64,000 nucleotides of DNA from Corynebacterium sp. P3-F1 (GTDB taxonomy: Bacteria; Actinomycetota; Actinomycetes; Mycobacteriales; Mycobacteriaceae), in assembly GCF_030503635.1 (NCBI RefSeq), contig NZ_CP129965.1, positions 1,178,001-1,242,000 on the forward strand, written 5' to 3'. A program made the position numbers and the translations under genes. How positions within the stretch are numbered: position 1 is the stretch's first letter; each line of letters opens with the position of its first letter. Below are positions 47,816-58,071 of the stretch, piece by piece. The notes under the pieces are model-generated. The model was not told the origin of the DNA and searched no databases. It saw only the letters and a program-made list of their open reading frames with translations.

Positions 47816-49309
47816 TCAGCGCCGGTGGTACAGGGCCTTGCGCCAGTACTGCGGCTCCGTGGTTGCCAGGACACCGAGGGAGCGGAAGATGCCCTCGTCG
47901 ACCGAGCCCAAGATGGTGGTGATGTGCGCGTCGCAACCGCGCAGCGATTGGAGCTGCTCCAGCGCCAGGCGGGCGTTCTCGTCGGCGGATGCGGAGGCGG
48001 AGAGCGCGATGAGCACTTCGTCGGTGTGCAGCCGCGGGTTCCGCGACCCCAGGTAGCGGGTCTTGAGGTTCTGGATCGGCTCGATGGAATCAGGGGAGAG
48101 GAGGTGCACCTCGTCGTCGATGCCAGCGAGCTTCTTCAGTGCGTTGAGCAGCACCGCCGCAGAGGGACCGAGCAGGTCCGAGGTCTTGCCGGTCACGATC
48201 TCACCGCCGGGCAGTTCCAGTGCGGCCCCCGGATTCCCAGTGCGTTCCGCCATGGCGAGCGCGGGGCCCACCACGGGGCGGTCTGCGACCTTGAGCCCGG
48301 CCTTGCGCATGACGTTGGCCGCACGGTCAGGTACAGACGGGTCGACGTCACCTCGTCGCGCATCGACCTGAGCGGTGAGGAAACGGCGGATGATTTCCTG
48401 GCTGGCGGCATACCGGCACGCCTCGTCGTCGGAGATGCAGTAACCGGCCATGTTCACACCCATGTCGGTGGGGGACTGGTACGGCTCGGCGCCGGTCACC
48501 TCGCGTAGCAGCGCTTTGAGCAGCGGGAAGACTTCGATGTCACGGTTGTAGGAGGAAACCTGTTCGCCGTAGGCGGCGAGGTGGTACTGGTCGATGACGT
48601 TGATGTCGTCGAGGTCGACGGTGGCCGCCTCGTACGCGAGGTTCACCGGGTGCTCCAGCGGAAGGTTCCAGATCGGGAAGGTCTCGAATTTGGCGTAGCT
48701 GGCCGGGATTCCGCGTTGATTGTCCAGGTAGACCTGGCTCAGGCAGGTAGCCAGTTTTCCGGACCCGGGGCCCGGCGCGGTCATGACCACCACATCGCGG
48801 GAAGTGGCCACGTAATCGTTGCGCCCGAAACCGTCCTCGGAAACGATCCGGGAAATGTCGTTCGGGTATCCGGGAATGACGCGGTGCAGGCTCACGGTCA
48901 CACCGAGGCGCTCGAGTTTGGCCCGGAATGCGTCCGCTTGGTCGGCACCGTTCTCGTACTGCGTGATCACCACGTTGTCGACGAGGAATCCGCGTTCACG
49001 GAATACGTCGATAAGCCGAAGAACCTCGTCTTCGTACGTGATGCCGAGATCCGCGCGGACCTTCTGGCGGACGAGGTCGCCGGCCGCGACGCACACGACG
49101 ATCTCGATCTCGTCCTTGATGCGCTCGAGCATCGCGATCTTGTTGTCGGGCGTGAACCCGGGCAGGACGCGGGAGGCATGGTGGTCGTCGAAAAGCTTTC
49201 CGCCCATTTCGAGGTAAAGCTTCCCACCGATTTCCTGACGGCGCTGCGAGATGTGCTCCGACTGCATCTGCACGTATTTCTCTCGGTCAAAACCGATGTT
49301 GTACACCAT
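47816..49309 (-). CDS. DUF1846 family protein
   Basis: 497 residues, the usual family length. Begins [20 protein letters not shown] and contains [20 protein letters not shown], a P-loop-like glycine-rich stretch, and [21 protein letters not shown]1846 proteins are widespread conserved cytoplasmic proteins without a proven reaction; structures show Rossmann-like and P-loop-like folds. ATG 49309. It stands alone between trhO (46 bases) and the malate synthase gene. Confidence 0.88.
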   Translation of the reverse strand: MVYNIGFDREKYVQMQSEHISQRRQEIGGKLYLEMGGKLFDDHHASRVLPGFTPDNKIAMLERIKDEIEIVVCVAAGDLVRQKVRADLGITYEDEVLRLIDVFRERGFLVDNVVITQYENGADQADAFRAKLERLGVTVSLHRVIPGYPNDISRIVSEDGFGRNDYVATSRDVVVMTAPGPGSGKLATCLSQVYLDNQRGIPASYAKFETFPIWNLPLEHPVNLAYEAATVDLDDINVIDQYHLAAYGEQVSSYNRDIEVFPLLKALLREVTGAEPYQSPTDMGVNMAGYCISDDEACRYAASQEIIRRFLTAQVDARRGDVDPSVPDRAANVMRKAGLKVADRPVVGPALAMAERTGNPGAALELPGGEIVTGKTSDLLGPSAAVLLNALKKLAGIDDEVHLLSPDSIEPIQNLKTRYLGSRNPRLHTDEVLIALSASASADENARLALEQLQSLRGCDAHITTILGSVDEGIFRSLGVLATTEPQYWRKALYHRR

Positions 49310-49438
49310 GTTCCGTACTCTCCCCGTGTTAGATGCGCGTGACCTCTAGCGAGAATACGCGCGCCTCCAGACATGCGTGAAGCGCACCACGCCCAAACAC
49401 TGGGGGACGCAGCGCGCTTTTTCGCTTATCGACGCCTC

Positions 49439-51643
49439 CTATGCGAGACCGTTAGCCGCCTTAAACTCGCGGCGCTTCGCGTGCAGGATCGGCTCGGTGT
49501 AGCCGGACGGGGACTCGGTGCCCTTGAGGATGAGGTCCTTCGCGGCCTGGAAACCAATGGACGCGTCGTAGTCTTCGGCCATCGGGCGGTAGTTCGGGTC
49601 GCCGGCGTTCTGCTCGTCAACCTTGACCGCCATGCGCTCCAGGGAGTCGAGAACCTGCTCTTCAGTGACCACACCGTGCAGGATCCAGTTGGCCAGGATC
49701 TGGGAGGAGATGCGCAGGGTAGCGCGGTCCTCCATGAGGTCCACGTCGTGGATGTCCGGAACCTTGGAGCAGCCCACGCCGTGCTCGACCCAGCGGACCA
49801 CGTAGCCCAGGATCGACTGGCAGTTGTTGTCCAGCTCCTCCGCCTTCTCCTCGTCGGACCAGTTATCGCCCGCCGTGTTGACCGGGACGGTGAGCAGGTC
49901 CTTCAGAGAGTCGCGGCGGCCGTTCGCCCGCAGCTCGTCCTGCACCTCGTGGACGTCCACCTGGTGGTAGTGGGTGGCGTGCAGCGTCGCACCGGTCGGG
50001 GAGGGGACCCATGCGGTGTTCGCGCCCTCGCGCGGCTGGCCGATCTTCTTCTCCAGCATTGCGGCCATGTGTTCGGTCTCAGCCCACATGCCCTTACCAA
50101 TCTGGGCGCGTCCCGGCAGTTCGTGCGCGAGGCCTGCGTCGACGTTGTGGTTCTCGTACGCCTGCTTCCACGGAGCGGTCTGCATATCGGCCTTGCGGAC
50201 CATCGGACCCGCCTGCATGGAGGTGTGGATCTCGTCGCCCGTGCGGTCGAGGAAGCCGGTGTTGATGAACACGAGGCGGTCGGCCGCCTCCATGATGCAA
50301 GCATCCAGGTTTGCGGAGGTGCGGCGCTCCTCGTCCATCACGCCGACCTTGACGGTGTTCTTCGGCAGACCAAGGATCTCCTCGACGCGGTCGAAAATCT
50401 CGTTGGTGAACGCGACTTCCTCCGGACCGTGCTGCTTCGGCTTCACGATGTACATGGAACCCGTGCGGGAGTTGCGGTGCGGGTTGTCCTCGCGCAGACC
50501 CGGGATCGCCGCAGCGACGGTGATCAGGCCGTCGAGCAGGCCCTCCGGAACTTCCTCGCCGTCGACGAGAATCGCCGGGTTTGTCATCAGGTGGCCCACG
50601 TTGCGGCACAGCATCATCGCGCGGCCGTGGAGGGTCTCCTCGGAGCCGTCCTTGGAAGTGAACGTGAGGTCGTCGGACTGGGTGCGCTCGAAAGACTTGT
50701 CGCCCTTGGACACGGTCTCCGAGATGTCGCCCTTGTTCAGGCCGAACCAAGTGGCGTAGGCGGCGGCCTTGTCAGTGCCGTCCACAGCCGCGGCGGAGTC
50801 CTCGAAGTCCATGATCGCGGACACAGCGGACTCGAGCACAACGTCGGCCACGCCTGCGCGGTCCGTCTTGCCCACCGGGTGCTCGCGGTCGAGCTGGATG
50901 ATCAGGTGCAGGTTGTTGTTGCGCAGCACTATGCCGGTCGGGGCGTTCTTCTCGCCCTGGTAGCCGAGGTAGGCCTCCGGGTTCTTCAGAGCCACCTCGT
51001 TGCCGTCGGCGGTAATCTTCAGCGAGCCATCTTCCGCGATCTCGTAGGAGTCGACGTCAGCGTGGGAAGCACCCTCAAGCGGAACAGCCTCGTCGAGGAA
51101 GGTGCGCGCCCACTCGATCACGCGGTCGCCGCGGACCGGGTTGTAGCCCTCCCCCGGCTCAGCGCCGCCCTCGGTCGGGATCGCGTCGGTGCCGTAGAGC
51201 GCGTCGTACAGGGAGCCGTAACGCGCATTGGCGGCATTGATGGCAAAGCGTGCATTAGTAATAGGCACAACGAGCTGCGGGCCGGCGACGTTGGCGAACT
51301 CCTCGTCCACGTTCTGGGTGCGGATCGCGCCGTCGAGAGGCTGGTCCACCAGGTAGCCGATGGAGCGCAGGTACTCCTCGTGCTCCGCCGGATCCGGCTG
51401 GCCCGGGTTGTCGCGGTAGTACTGGTCCAGCTGCTCCTGCAGCTCGTCGCGGCGAGCGAGCAGCGCCTTGTTCTTCGGAGCCAGCTCAGCGAAGTACTGG
51501 GCTGCGTCGGCCCAGAACTTCTCGGCGTCGATGTTGATCTCCGGCAGAAGCTGCTCCGTGACAAAGTCGTACAGCGGGCGTGCAACCTGCAGGCCAGCGG
51601 CCTCCACGCGCTCGGTGCGGTCCTCGAATTGCGGCGTAGTCAT
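49439..51643 (-). CDS. aceB: Malate synthase G
   Basis: 734 residues, the length of the monomeric G isoform. Condenses glyoxylate and acetyl-CoA to malate, the second step of the glyoxylate shunt. Characteristic blocks: [20 protein letters not shown] with the catalytic acidic residues, [20 protein letters not shown], and [42 protein letters not shown] 51643 with AAAGGAT upstream. Divergent from aceA over a shared regulatory region, as in C. glutamicum, where acetate regulators RamA, RamB and GlxR act. Confidence 0.97.
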   Translation of the reverse strand: MTTPQFEDRTERVEAAGLQVARPLYDFVTEQLLPEINIDAEKFWADAAQYFAELAPKNKALLARRDELQEQLDQYYRDNPGQPDPAEHEEYLRSIGYLVDQPLDGAIRTQNVDEEFANVAGPQLVVPITNARFAINAANARYGSLYDALYGTDAIPTEGGAEPGEGYNPVRGDRVIEWARTFLDEAVPLEGASHADVDSYEIAEDGSLKITADGNEVALKNPEAYLGYQGEKNAPTGIVLRNNNLHLIIQLDREHPVGKTDRAGVADVVLESAVSAIMDFEDSAAAVDGTDKAAAYATWFGLNKGDISETVSKGDKSFERTQSDDLTFTSKDGSEETLHGRAMMLCRNVGHLMTNPAILVDGEEVPEGLLDGLITVAAAIPGLREDNPHRNSRTGSMYIVKPKQHGPEEVAFTNEIFDRVEEILGLPKNTVKVGVMDEERRTSANLDACIMEAADRLVFINTGFLDRTGDEIHTSMQAGPMVRKADMQTAPWKQAYENHNVDAGLAHELPGRAQIGKGMWAETEHMAAMLEKKIGQPREGANTAWVPSPTGATLHATHYHQVDVHEVQDELRANGRRDSLKDLLTVPVNTAGDNWSDEEKAEELDNNCQSILGYVVRWVEHGVGCSKVPDIHDVDLMEDRATLRISSQILANWILHGVVTEEQVLDSLERMAVKVDEQNAGDPNYRPMAEDYDASIGFQAAKDLILKGTESPSGYTEPILHAKRREFKAANGLA

Positions 51644-51756
51644 CGAATGAGATCCTTTCAGCCAATTGATATGTATGACACCAGTCTAAAGGTGCCGTTG
51701 CGCGCACGACACCACATCAACCCTGTGGTGTTAGGTGGACGTTGCTGGAAAGACTA

Positions 51757-51772
51757 AGTGATTACTGTCACC
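51757..51772. promoter_or_regulatory. GlxR (CRP-type) binding site
   Basis: AGTGATTACTGTCACC fits the GlxR consensus TGTGA-N6-TCACA at the GTGA/TCAC core. GlxR with cAMP represses aceA and aceB on glucose in C. glutamicum. Confidence 0.7.
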
Positions 51773-52005
51773 TAGGGTTAAATTTCGTGCCCACAGCGGG
51801 GTCGCCACCCCCGAAATCGTGCCTTTGCTGCCCCGGCAATGCCCGCTCCACGACATCTTCGGCCACGGCTGCTTCCTGCTCACGTTGCAGGTATAAGGCT
51901 CTTTTACGGAAGGGAGGGGGCATGTACGGGGGGACATTGCCGCCACAGGAAACGGACACCAGGTAGTCAACTCACCCCCTCCGCAACCTTTAGCGGGGGC
52001 CGCTG

Positions 52006-52035
52006 TTGACGTTTCACGGGGCACACAGGGATACT
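52006..52035 (+). promoter_or_regulatory. Promoter of aceA
   Basis: TTGACG (52006-52011), 18-base spacer, GATACT (52030-52035), leaving a 5' leader of about 80 bases. The -35 is near consensus. Confidence 0.6.
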
Positions 52036-52120
52036 GAACATGAACGCCATGAGCGTGGCTCACTTCACTATTTGTAGTGAGAGGCTTCTATCACACACCC
52101 ACTGAAAGGGGACAAGCACT

Positions 52121-53413
52121 ATGACCACCACTGGACAGGCTCGTACTGCTCAGGAAATCCAGAAGGACTGGGACGAGAACCCCCGCTGGAAGGGCGTCAC
52201 CCGCGATTACACCGCAGAGCAGGTCGCTGAGCTGCAGGGCACCGTCGTCGAGGAGCAGACCCTCGCACGTCGCGGCGCTGAGATCCTCTGGGACGGCATC
52301 ACCAAGGGCGACGGCTCCTACATCCACGCACTGGGTGCCCTCACCGGTAACCAGGCTGTGCAGCAGGTCCGCGGCGGCCTTCAGGCTGTCTACCTGTCCG
52401 GTTGGCAGGTCGCCGGTGACGCGAACCTCTCCGGCAACACCTACCCGGACCAGTCCCTGTACCCGGCAAACTCCGTCCCGAACGTTGTGCGCCGCATCAA
52501 CAACGCTCTGACCCGCGCAGACCAGATCTCCCGCGTCGAGGGCGACACCTCCGTGGACAACTGGCTCGTCCCGATCGTGGCTGACGGTGAGGCTGGCTTC
52601 GGTGGCGCCCTCAACGTCTACGAGCTGCAGCGCGCAATGATCCAGGCTGGTGCCGCTGGTACCCACTGGGAGGACCAGCTCGCTTCCGAGAAGAAGTGCG
52701 GCCACCTGGGCGGCAAGGTCCTCATCCCGACCCAGCAGCACATCCGCACCCTGTCCTCCGCTCGTCTGGCTGCCGACGTCCTCAACGTCCCGACCGTTGT
52801 CATCGGCCGCACCGACGCTGAAGCTGCAACCCTGCTGACCTCCGACGTCGATGAGCGCGACGCTAAGTTCCTGACCGGTGAGCGCTCCGCTGAGGGCTAC
52901 TACTACGTCAAGAACGGCGTTGAGCCCTGCATCGACCGTGCGAAGTCCTACGCTCCGTACGCCGACCTGATCTGGATGGAGACCGGTACTCCGGACCTCG
53001 AGCTGGCTAAGAAGTTCGCCGACGGCGTCCACGAGGAGTTCCCGGACCAGCTCCTGGCTTACAACTGCTCCCCGTCCTTCAACTGGTCCTCCCACCTGGA
53101 CGAGGAAGAGATCGCCAAGTTCCAGAAGGAGCTGGGCAAGATGGGCTTCGTCTTCCAGTTCATCACCCTGGCTGGCTTCCACGCCCTCAACTACTCCATG
53201 TTCGACCTGGCACACGGCTACGCTCGCGAGGGCATGCCGGCGTTCGTCGACCTGCAGAACCGCGAGTTCCAGGCTGCTTCCGAGCGCGGCTTCACCGCTG
53301 TGAAGCACCAGCGCGAGGTCGGTGCAGGCTACTTCGACCGCGTCGCCACCACCGTCGACCCGAACTCCTCCACCACCGCCCTGAAGGGCTCCACCGAGGA
53401 GGGCCAGTTCTAA
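52121..53413 (+). CDS. aceA: Isocitrate lyase
   Basis: 430 residues. Splits isocitrate into succinate and glyoxylate, the first step of the glyoxylate shunt. The catalytic loop [17 protein letters not shown] with the active-site Cys is intact, as are [17 protein letters not shown] and [13 protein letters not shown]. Codon use is strongly biased to the preferred C-ending codons, suggesting high expression. ATG 52121 with GAAAGGGGA upstream. Strong terminator after the stop. Confidence 0.98.
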   Translation: MTTTGQARTAQEIQKDWDENPRWKGVTRDYTAEQVAELQGTVVEEQTLARRGAEILWDGITKGDGSYIHALGALTGNQAVQQVRGGLQAVYLSGWQVAGDANLSGNTYPDQSLYPANSVPNVVRRINNALTRADQISRVEGDTSVDNWLVPIVADGEAGFGGALNVYELQRAMIQAGAAGTHWEDQLASEKKCGHLGGKVLIPTQQHIRTLSSARLAADVLNVPTVVIGRTDAEAATLLTSDVDERDAKFLTGERSAEGYYYVKNGVEPCIDRAKSYAPYADLIWMETGTPDLELAKKFADGVHEEFPDQLLAYNCSPSFNWSSHLDEEEIAKFQKELGKMGFVFQFITLAGFHALNYSMFDLAHGYAREGMPAFVDLQNREFQAASERGFTAVKHQREVGAGYFDRVATTVDPNSSTTALKGSTEEGQF

Positions 53414-53438
53414 GCGCAATTAGCTTGAACTGACTGAA

Positions 53439-53470
53439 CCCGCACTGCCGCTTGTGCAGTGCGGGTTTTT
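53439..53470 (+). terminator. Rho-independent terminator of aceA
   Basis: Arms CCCGCACTG and CAGTGCGGG followed by TTTTT. Confidence 0.93.
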
Positions 53471-53556
53471 CGTGTCCTCGTAGAACCCCCACCAGCGCTA
53501 ACGCAACTGCGTAGACTCGATAAGCAGCAACGATCCCGAACAACAAGGAGCACGAC

Positions 53557-54054
53557 ATGACCGACATCCAGTTCATCGCCACCGCCGATATCGCCGATAT
53601 TCACGACACGGAGGTGCGCAGCTGCGACATCCAGTTCCGCAATTTCGGCGGCAAGACGGAGTTCTGCGGTGAGATCCACACCATTTCCTGCTTCCAGGAC
53701 AACGGCCTGGTGAAGAAGACGCTGAACTCCCCGGGCGAGGGCAAGGTTCTCGTCGTCGACGGCCACGCCAGCATGCACACGGCCCTGATGGGCGACATGA
53801 TCGCAGAAGCCGGCGTCGAGAACGGCTGGGCAGGCGTGATCATCAACGGCCCGATCCGCGACTCCGCCGAGGTGGCCAAGATGAACTTCGGCTGCAAGGC
53901 TTTGGGCTCCAACCCGCGCAAGTCCGCCAAGGACGGCATTGGCAAGGAGAACGTCGTGTTGCGTCTCGGCGGCGTCGATTTCGTGCCGGGCGAGTACGTG
54001 TACGCAGATTCAGACGGTGTCGTGGTCTCCGAATCCCCGGTCGAGCCCAAGTAG
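53557..54054 (+). CDS. rraA: RraA-family protein
   Basis: 165 residues. The family motifs are clear: [20 protein letters not shown] with the following RDSAEV, and [20 protein letters not shown]. RraA in E. coli restrains RNase E; related proteins act as 4-hydroxy-4-methyl-2-oxoglutarate/oxaloacetate aldolases. The G-x-R-D metal-site residues are kept, so an aldolase role is possible. ATG 53557 with CAAGGAG. A 23-base gap precedes the Nei gene. Confidence 0.92.
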   Translation: MTDIQFIATADIADIHDTEVRSCDIQFRNFGGKTEFCGEIHTISCFQDNGLVKKTLNSPGEGKVLVVDGHASMHTALMGDMIAEAGVENGWAGVIINGPIRDSAEVAKMNFGCKALGSNPRKSAKDGIGKENVVLRLGGVDFVPGEYVYADSDGVVVSESPVEPK

Positions 54055-54065
54055 AACAAGCCCTG

Positions 54066-54071
54066 TAACCT
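54066..54071 (+). promoter_or_regulatory. Probable -10 of a leaderless promoter
   Basis: TAACCT six bases before the ATG at 54078; the gene would then have its own promoter inside the gap after rraA. Confidence 0.4.
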
Positions 54072-54077
54072 GGATAA

Positions 54078-54890
54078 ATGCCCGAAGGTCACGTGCTCCA
54101 CCGTCTCGCACGCACGCTCAACGCGGATTTCCGCTCAGGCCCCGTGGAGGTGACCAGCCCGCAGGGGAGATTTTCCCGCGAAGCATCGCTTATCGACGGC
54201 ACACGTCTCCTCCGCGCCTCGGCCCACGGCAAGCATCTGTTCATTCACTTCGGTGGTGAAGATTCAGAACCCGAGCACACCGTCTATATTCACCTCGGAT
54301 TGATCGGTTCCCTTCGCTTTGAACCGGCCGAGGAAGAGTGGGGCCAAATGCGGCTCCACATCTCTAACGGGGAGACCGCGGCGAACCTGCGTGGCCCGCA
54401 GAAATGCGAATTGATGTCACCGGGGGAGGCGGCTGGGATCGTCGATAAGTCCGGGTTTGATCCGATCGTCGAGCTCGCCCCTCCTGAGGCGCTGTGGGAG
54501 CGCGTGCACCGTTCGAAGCGCACGATCGGTTCCCTGCTGATGGACCAGAAGCTGTTTGCCGGCGTGGGCAATATCTACCGCGCCGAAGTTCTGTTCCGGC
54601 AGGGGATCGACCCTGCGCTGCCCGGAAACCAGCTGGACCGCACTCAATTCGACGCGATCTGGACTGACTTGGCCAAGCTGATGGCGTACGGCGTAGACCA
54701 CGGGCGAATCGACACTGTCCGCCCCGAACACACGCCCGAAGCAATGGGCCGTGAACCCCGCAAGGACGACCACGGCGGCGAAGTGTACGTCTACCGCCGA
54801 GCTGCCGACCCATGCTACGTCTGCGGCTCCCCGATTGAGACGAAGGTCCTCGAGGGCCGCAAGCTGTACTGGTGCCCGGGCTGCCAGTAA
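54078..54890 (+). CDS. nei: Fpg/Nei-family DNA glycosylase
   Basis: 270 residues. The N-terminus after Met removal is PEGHVLHRLA, the PEG(H/D) catalytic start of the Nei branch; the H2TH region (RSKRTIGSLLMDQKLFAGVGNIYRAEVLF) and a C-terminal zinc finger (PCYVCGSPI ... LYWCPGCQ) complete the family layout. Removes oxidised pyrimidines and cleaves the backbone in base-excision repair. The catalytic Pro1 and Glu2 are intact. Likely leaderless, with -10 TAACCT. Confidence 0.92.
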   Translation: MPEGHVLHRLARTLNADFRSGPVEVTSPQGRFSREASLIDGTRLLRASAHGKHLFIHFGGEDSEPEHTVYIHLGLIGSLRFEPAEEEWGQMRLHISNGETAANLRGPQKCELMSPGEAAGIVDKSGFDPIVELAPPEALWERVHRSKRTIGSLLMDQKLFAGVGNIYRAEVLFRQGIDPALPGNQLDRTQFDAIWTDLAKLMAYGVDHGRIDTVRPEHTPEAMGREPRKDDHGGEVYVYRRAADPCYVCGSPIETKVLEGRKLYWCPGCQ

Positions 54891-54938
54891 CCCCCGCTGT
54901 AGCCCCGCGCCGCGCCCGCCGGCCACCGGCCCCAAAAG

Positions 54939-55050
54939 CCAAATACCTATTCCTGGATGCCTATTCAACACGTGACTAGAGGTGAGCCACGAACCGTGAC
55001 CTTGTGAATAGGTGTCCTGGAATAGGTATTTGGAAGGAATAGGTATTTGG
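54939..55050. repeat. Mirrored repeat element between nei and hrtA
   Basis: Arms at 54939-54971 and 55004-55033 are inverted copies built from the words CCAAATACCTATTCC and CCTATTCA. The 15-base word GGAATAGGTATTTGG occurs twice in tandem (55019-55033 and 55036-55050). The layout, two short words mirrored, is like the element at 46758, with different sequence. Confidence 0.8.
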
Positions 55051-55087
55051 CAAACGCCGTGTCAAAGCCGGAGGGGCTGGTGCGCTC

Positions 55088-55801
55088 CTAGCCCTCCGTG
55101 ACGTGGCCGTCGCTGACCTGGATGACGCGGTCGCCGTCTTCGATCAGCTCGGTCTCGTGGGTGACGATCAGGCAGGCCGGGCCGATCTCCTCGGTCACAT
55201 TGCGCAGGAGCGTGATGATCTCTTGGGAGCGGTTGGTGTCGAGGGCGGCGGTGGGCTCGTCGGCAAGCACGAGGCTCGGCACGCCCATCAGGGCGCGGGC
55301 GATGCCGACGCGTTGACGCTGGCCGCCGGAAAGCTGCTGCATGCGGCGGTCGCCGAGGCCTTCGAGGCCCACGAGCTCGAGCAAGTCGTCCGCGTGGGAC
55401 TTCTTGGCGCCGAGCTCCCTGCCGCGGGTGCCACGGATGTGCTCGGTGACCAGCAGCTGGTCGCGCACCGTGAGAGATGCGATGAGGTTGGGCTGCTGGA
55501 AGACCATGCCGACGTGGTTGAGGCGGACATCGTCGCTGATCGGCTCACCGGCTATCTCCACCGTGCCGGAGTCAGGAGTGAGTAAGCCAGCAGCAGCGGA
55601 GAGCAGCGTGGACTTGCCGGAGCCGGACGCGCCGACAACGAAGGTGACGGTGCGTGGCTCAGCGGTGAGGCTGGCGTTGTCCAGGGCGGTGATGCGTCCG
55701 TCGCCGTCCGAGAACGTGACGGTGACATTCTTCATGGACAGCGCGGGAGCGCGCCCGCTGGTGGACTGGGACGTGCGGCGGGTGTCAGTAACAGTAGTCA
55801 T
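55088..55801 (-). CDS. hrtA: ABC transporter ATPase, HrtA-like
   Basis: 237 residues. Walker A VGASGSGKSTLL, Q-loop, signature LSGGQRQRVGIARAL, Walker B LVLADEPTAAL and switch His in IVTHETEL. This is the MacB/LolD-type ATPase that pairs with FtsX-like permeases. The gene starts at the base after the stop of the permease gene, same strand, and lies opposite a two-component system, the arrangement of the haem exporter hrtBA beside chrSA in corynebacteria. The exporter role in haem detoxification is inferred from that context. Confidence 0.88.
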   Translation of the reverse strand: MTTVTDTRRTSQSTSGRAPALSMKNVTVTFSDGDGRITALDNASLTAEPRTVTFVVGASGSGKSTLLSAAAGLLTPDSGTVEIAGEPISDDVRLNHVGMVFQQPNLIASLTVRDQLLVTEHIRGTRGRELGAKKSHADDLLELVGLEGLGDRRMQQLSGGQRQRVGIARALMGVPSLVLADEPTAALDTNRSQEIITLLRNVTEEIGPACLIVTHETELIEDGDRVIQVSDGHVTEG

Positions 55802-56791
55802 TTAAGCTGCACCTCCAAGTGCGAGTTGCGGGTCGACGCGGGAGATAGAACGGGTGGCAAGGGCCGCGCCGCCCATGCCGAGGATCCAAATGGCCAGGGC
55901 AGGCAGGATCACGCTGGCCGGGGAGAGGACGAACGGCGCGACATTCGCGGCGAGAGCACCAAGACCCGCAGCCGCGGCGGTGCCGATCACAGCGCCTAGA
56001 GCGAGGATGAGGGCTGCCTGGCCGATGCTGTCCTTGAGCAGGTAGCTGTTGGATGCACCGATGGCCTTGAGGATGGACAGGTCGCGGGTGCGCTGCGCGG
56101 TCCACACACTCAAGAACGCAACGGTGACCAGGGCGGAGATGAGGTACAGGAAGCCCTGGATCATCTTCAGGGAGCCCTGCTCGGAGGAGTAGGCGGGCAG
56201 AGCGTCGAAGGAGTCCTTCAATGCGACGGAGCCTTCCGGCGCGGTCTCCTTGTCGTCGGACAGCTCCACCGTGCCCACGGCATCGGTGTGCATGGCGGCC
56301 TGCCACGTTTCCGTCGGCACCCACAGCACGGGGGAGTGGGCGAAGTAGAGGTCCTCCGCCTGGGTGCCGACCGTGACGGGGGCGCCGCCGACGGTGATGG
56401 ACTCGCCGTCGATAAGCTTGAGCGCCTTAGATGCGATTGCGTGGTCCTCGAGGACCTGGCTGTCGGGAAGCGTCGTGCCGGAGGGCAAGCCGAGAATAGC
56501 CACGGAGTCCTCGGAACCGTCAGCGCGGGTCATCAGCGTCTGGCCGGTGCCCAGCGGGGTGGTTCCCTCATCCGCCTCCGCGATGCGCGAGGTGGTGTAG
56601 GACGGGTTGTCGGGGTCGTCGAACGTCACGGCAGCCGGATCGAGGGCTTCGAGGGCAGAGGTGTTCTGCTTGCCCAGACCGGCGGTGAGACCCGTGAGCA
56701 TGACCACGAGGAAAGTCACGAGCGCCACCACGCCTGCGATGAGGCCGAAGCGCCCTTTGGCATTCAGCAAATCTCTCAGAGCAACAAACAT
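55802..56791 (-). CDS. hrtB: ABC transporter permease, HrtB-like
   Basis: 329 residues. One N-terminal membrane segment (GLIAGVVALVTFLVVMLTGL), an external domain of about 170 residues and three C-terminal segments of the FtsX type (FLYLISALVTVAFLSVWTAQ, then QAALILALGAVIGTAAAAGL and SVILPALAIWILGMGGAAL). Starts MFVALRDLLNAKGRFGL, like HrtB of Gram-positive bacteria. With HrtA it should move haem out of the membrane. A perfect 16-bp palindrome lies in front of the gene. Confidence 0.88.
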   Translation of the reverse strand: MFVALRDLLNAKGRFGLIAGVVALVTFLVVMLTGLTAGLGKQNTSALEALDPAAVTFDDPDNPSYTTSRIAEADEGTTPLGTGQTLMTRADGSEDSVAILGLPSGTTLPDSQVLEDHAIASKALKLIDGESITVGGAPVTVGTQAEDLYFAHSPVLWVPTETWQAAMHTDAVGTVELSDDKETAPEGSVALKDSFDALPAYSSEQGSLKMIQGFLYLISALVTVAFLSVWTAQRTRDLSILKAIGASNSYLLKDSIGQAALILALGAVIGTAAAAGLGALAANVAPFVLSPASVILPALAIWILGMGGAALATRSISRVDPQLALGGAA

Positions 56792-56850
56792 GACTCAATT
56801 CTCGCGTCTGTGCAGGTCAGAGCGCATCGGGTGAGTGGGTGATTTACTGG

Positions 56851-56866
56851 TCAACCGATCGGTTGA
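56851..56866. promoter_or_regulatory. Perfect 16-bp palindrome in the hrtB-chrS spacer
   Basis: TCAACCGATCGGTTGA, 60 bases before the hrtB start and 51 before chrS. Its symmetry suits a dimeric regulator; ChrA or HrrA would be candidates from context, a TetR-type protein from the look of the site. Confidence 0.6.
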
Positions 56867-56916
56867 TTGGCGGTGGGCCGCTGCATGGTTCACCCCGCGT
56901 TATACGGTGAATAACC

Positions 56917-58071
56917 GTGAGAACAACCAGCCGTATCCTCGCCTTTCTGCGCGTGAGCCTGCATGTGCTTGTCGCACTGCTGCTCGTCGTCGGCCTGATC
57001 GGCGTCGCAGACTCCCGCGTCCCCGCGCTGACCGCGTGTCTAGCCTTCGTTTTCGCCGCCCTCTACCTCGCCGGCACTGTGCTGCACCACCGCGGTAAGA
57101 ATCTGCCGCGCGGGGCCGAATGGGGGTGGCTGGCCGCCGTCGCGGTGCTCTGGGTCGCGCTCGTGTGGGCGTCGCCGGACTTCGCGTGGCTAGAGTTCCC
57201 GCTGGTCATGCTCGCGTGTTACCTGTTCCCTGCCCCGGTGGGGCTCGCCACAGCGCTGGCGGCGGGAGCGTTCACAATCGCGGTGATGGCCCCTGCGACG
57301 GGGATCGGCGGGATCATTGGTCCGACCATCGGCACACTCGTCGCTGTGGTGGCCAGCTACGCGTACCAGGCACTTCGTGCGGAGGCTGAGCACTACAAGC
57401 TCACCGCGGCCCGGCTCGAGGCCACCCAGCTGGAGCTGGCGGAGAGCCAGTACCAAGCCGGTGCCCTGCAGGAACGCACCCGGCTGGCGCGCGAGGTCCA
57501 CGACACCACGGCGCAGGGGTTGAGCAGCATCGTCTTATTCGGCCGCGTGGCTTCCGGCCACCTCGAATCCGGCGACCCGGCGCGGGTGGACAAGGCACGC
57601 GAGATCCTGGGCACCATTGTGGAGACTGCCAGCGACAACTTGGCGGAGGCCCGGCGTTTCATCACCGCGAACTCGCCGGAGGCGGCCCCGTTGAGCGAGA
57701 GGTTGGAGGCGGTCGCGGCGTCGGCACGCAGCCGGCAGAAGGCCATCGATTCGCCGCTGGACCTCACCCTCGTCGCTCCCGGCGCGGACCTGATCACCGG
57801 GGAGGCCGCGGGCGTGGTGGAGCGCATCGTGCGCGAGGGCGTGAGCAATATCGTGCGCCATTCGCACGCGAACAAGGCGGTCGTCACCGTGGAGAAACTG
57901 GGTAATGTCGCCACAGTGGATGTGTTCGACGACGGCACGGGAGTCAAGCGCCCCGCCGGCCACGGCCTGACAGGCCTGCGCGCCCGCGTCGCCGAAGTCG
58001 GGGGCACGCTCGAACTGGAAAGCTCGCCGCGCGGCACCGTGCTCGCGGCACGAATCCCCTTGGAGGACTAA
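56917..58071 (+). CDS. chrS: Sensor histidine kinase, ChrS-like
   Basis: 384 residues from GTG 56917. Six hydrophobic segments in the first 150 residues, then HisKA_3 with the phosphoacceptor His195 in TRLAREVHDTTAQGLSSI and a HATPase domain (DNGTG-like DDGTGVK, HGLTGLRARVAEVGG). This is the haem-sensing ChrS type; activation of divergent hrtBA through ChrA is the known corynebacterial scheme. TATACG lies ten bases before the GTG, so the mRNA may be leaderless. The last base of the stop codon is the first base of the next gene (ATGA-like overlap at 58071). Confidence 0.87.
   Translation: MRTTSRILAFLRVSLHVLVALLLVVGLIGVADSRVPALTACLAFVFAALYLAGTVLHHRGKNLPRGAEWGWLAAVAVLWVALVWASPDFAWLEFPLVMLACYLFPAPVGLATALAAGAFTIAVMAPATGIGGIIGPTIGTLVAVVASYAYQALRAEAEHYKLTAARLEATQLELAESQYQAGALQERTRLAREVHDTTAQGLSSIVLFGRVASGHLESGDPARVDKAREILGTIVETASDNLAEARRFITANSPEAAPLSERLEAVAASARSRQKAIDSPLDLTLVAPGADLITGEAAGVVERIVREGVSNIVRHSHANKAVVTVEKLGNVATVDVFDDGTGVKRPAGHGLTGLRARVAEVGGTLELESSPRGTVLAARIPLED

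Larger units (their letters stand above)
51644..52120. promoter_or_regulatory. Shared aceB-aceA regulatory region
   Basis: 477 bases between divergent genes. It holds a GlxR-type site (51757-51772), an aceA promoter (52006-52035) and several C4-6 or G4-6 runs that fit RamA boxes (for example ACCCCCG near 51807, ACCCCCT near 51974, and G-runs at about 51911-51930). I found no convincing RamB site. Small frames here are not credible genes. Confidence 0.7.

Noticed and set aside
49380..49430. Terminator between aceB and the DUF1846 gene
   Set aside because: The AAGCGC/GCGCTT arms are short with a long loop; too weak to support.
49373..51757. Long plus-strand frame of 794 codons opposite aceB
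   Set aside because: The minus strand encodes unmistakable malate synthase; the plus frame has no recognisable domain and is a third-position GC shadow.
52091..53419. Minus-strand frame of 442 codons opposite aceA
   Set aside because: Shadow of isocitrate lyase; strong codon bias of aceA keeps the antisense frame open.
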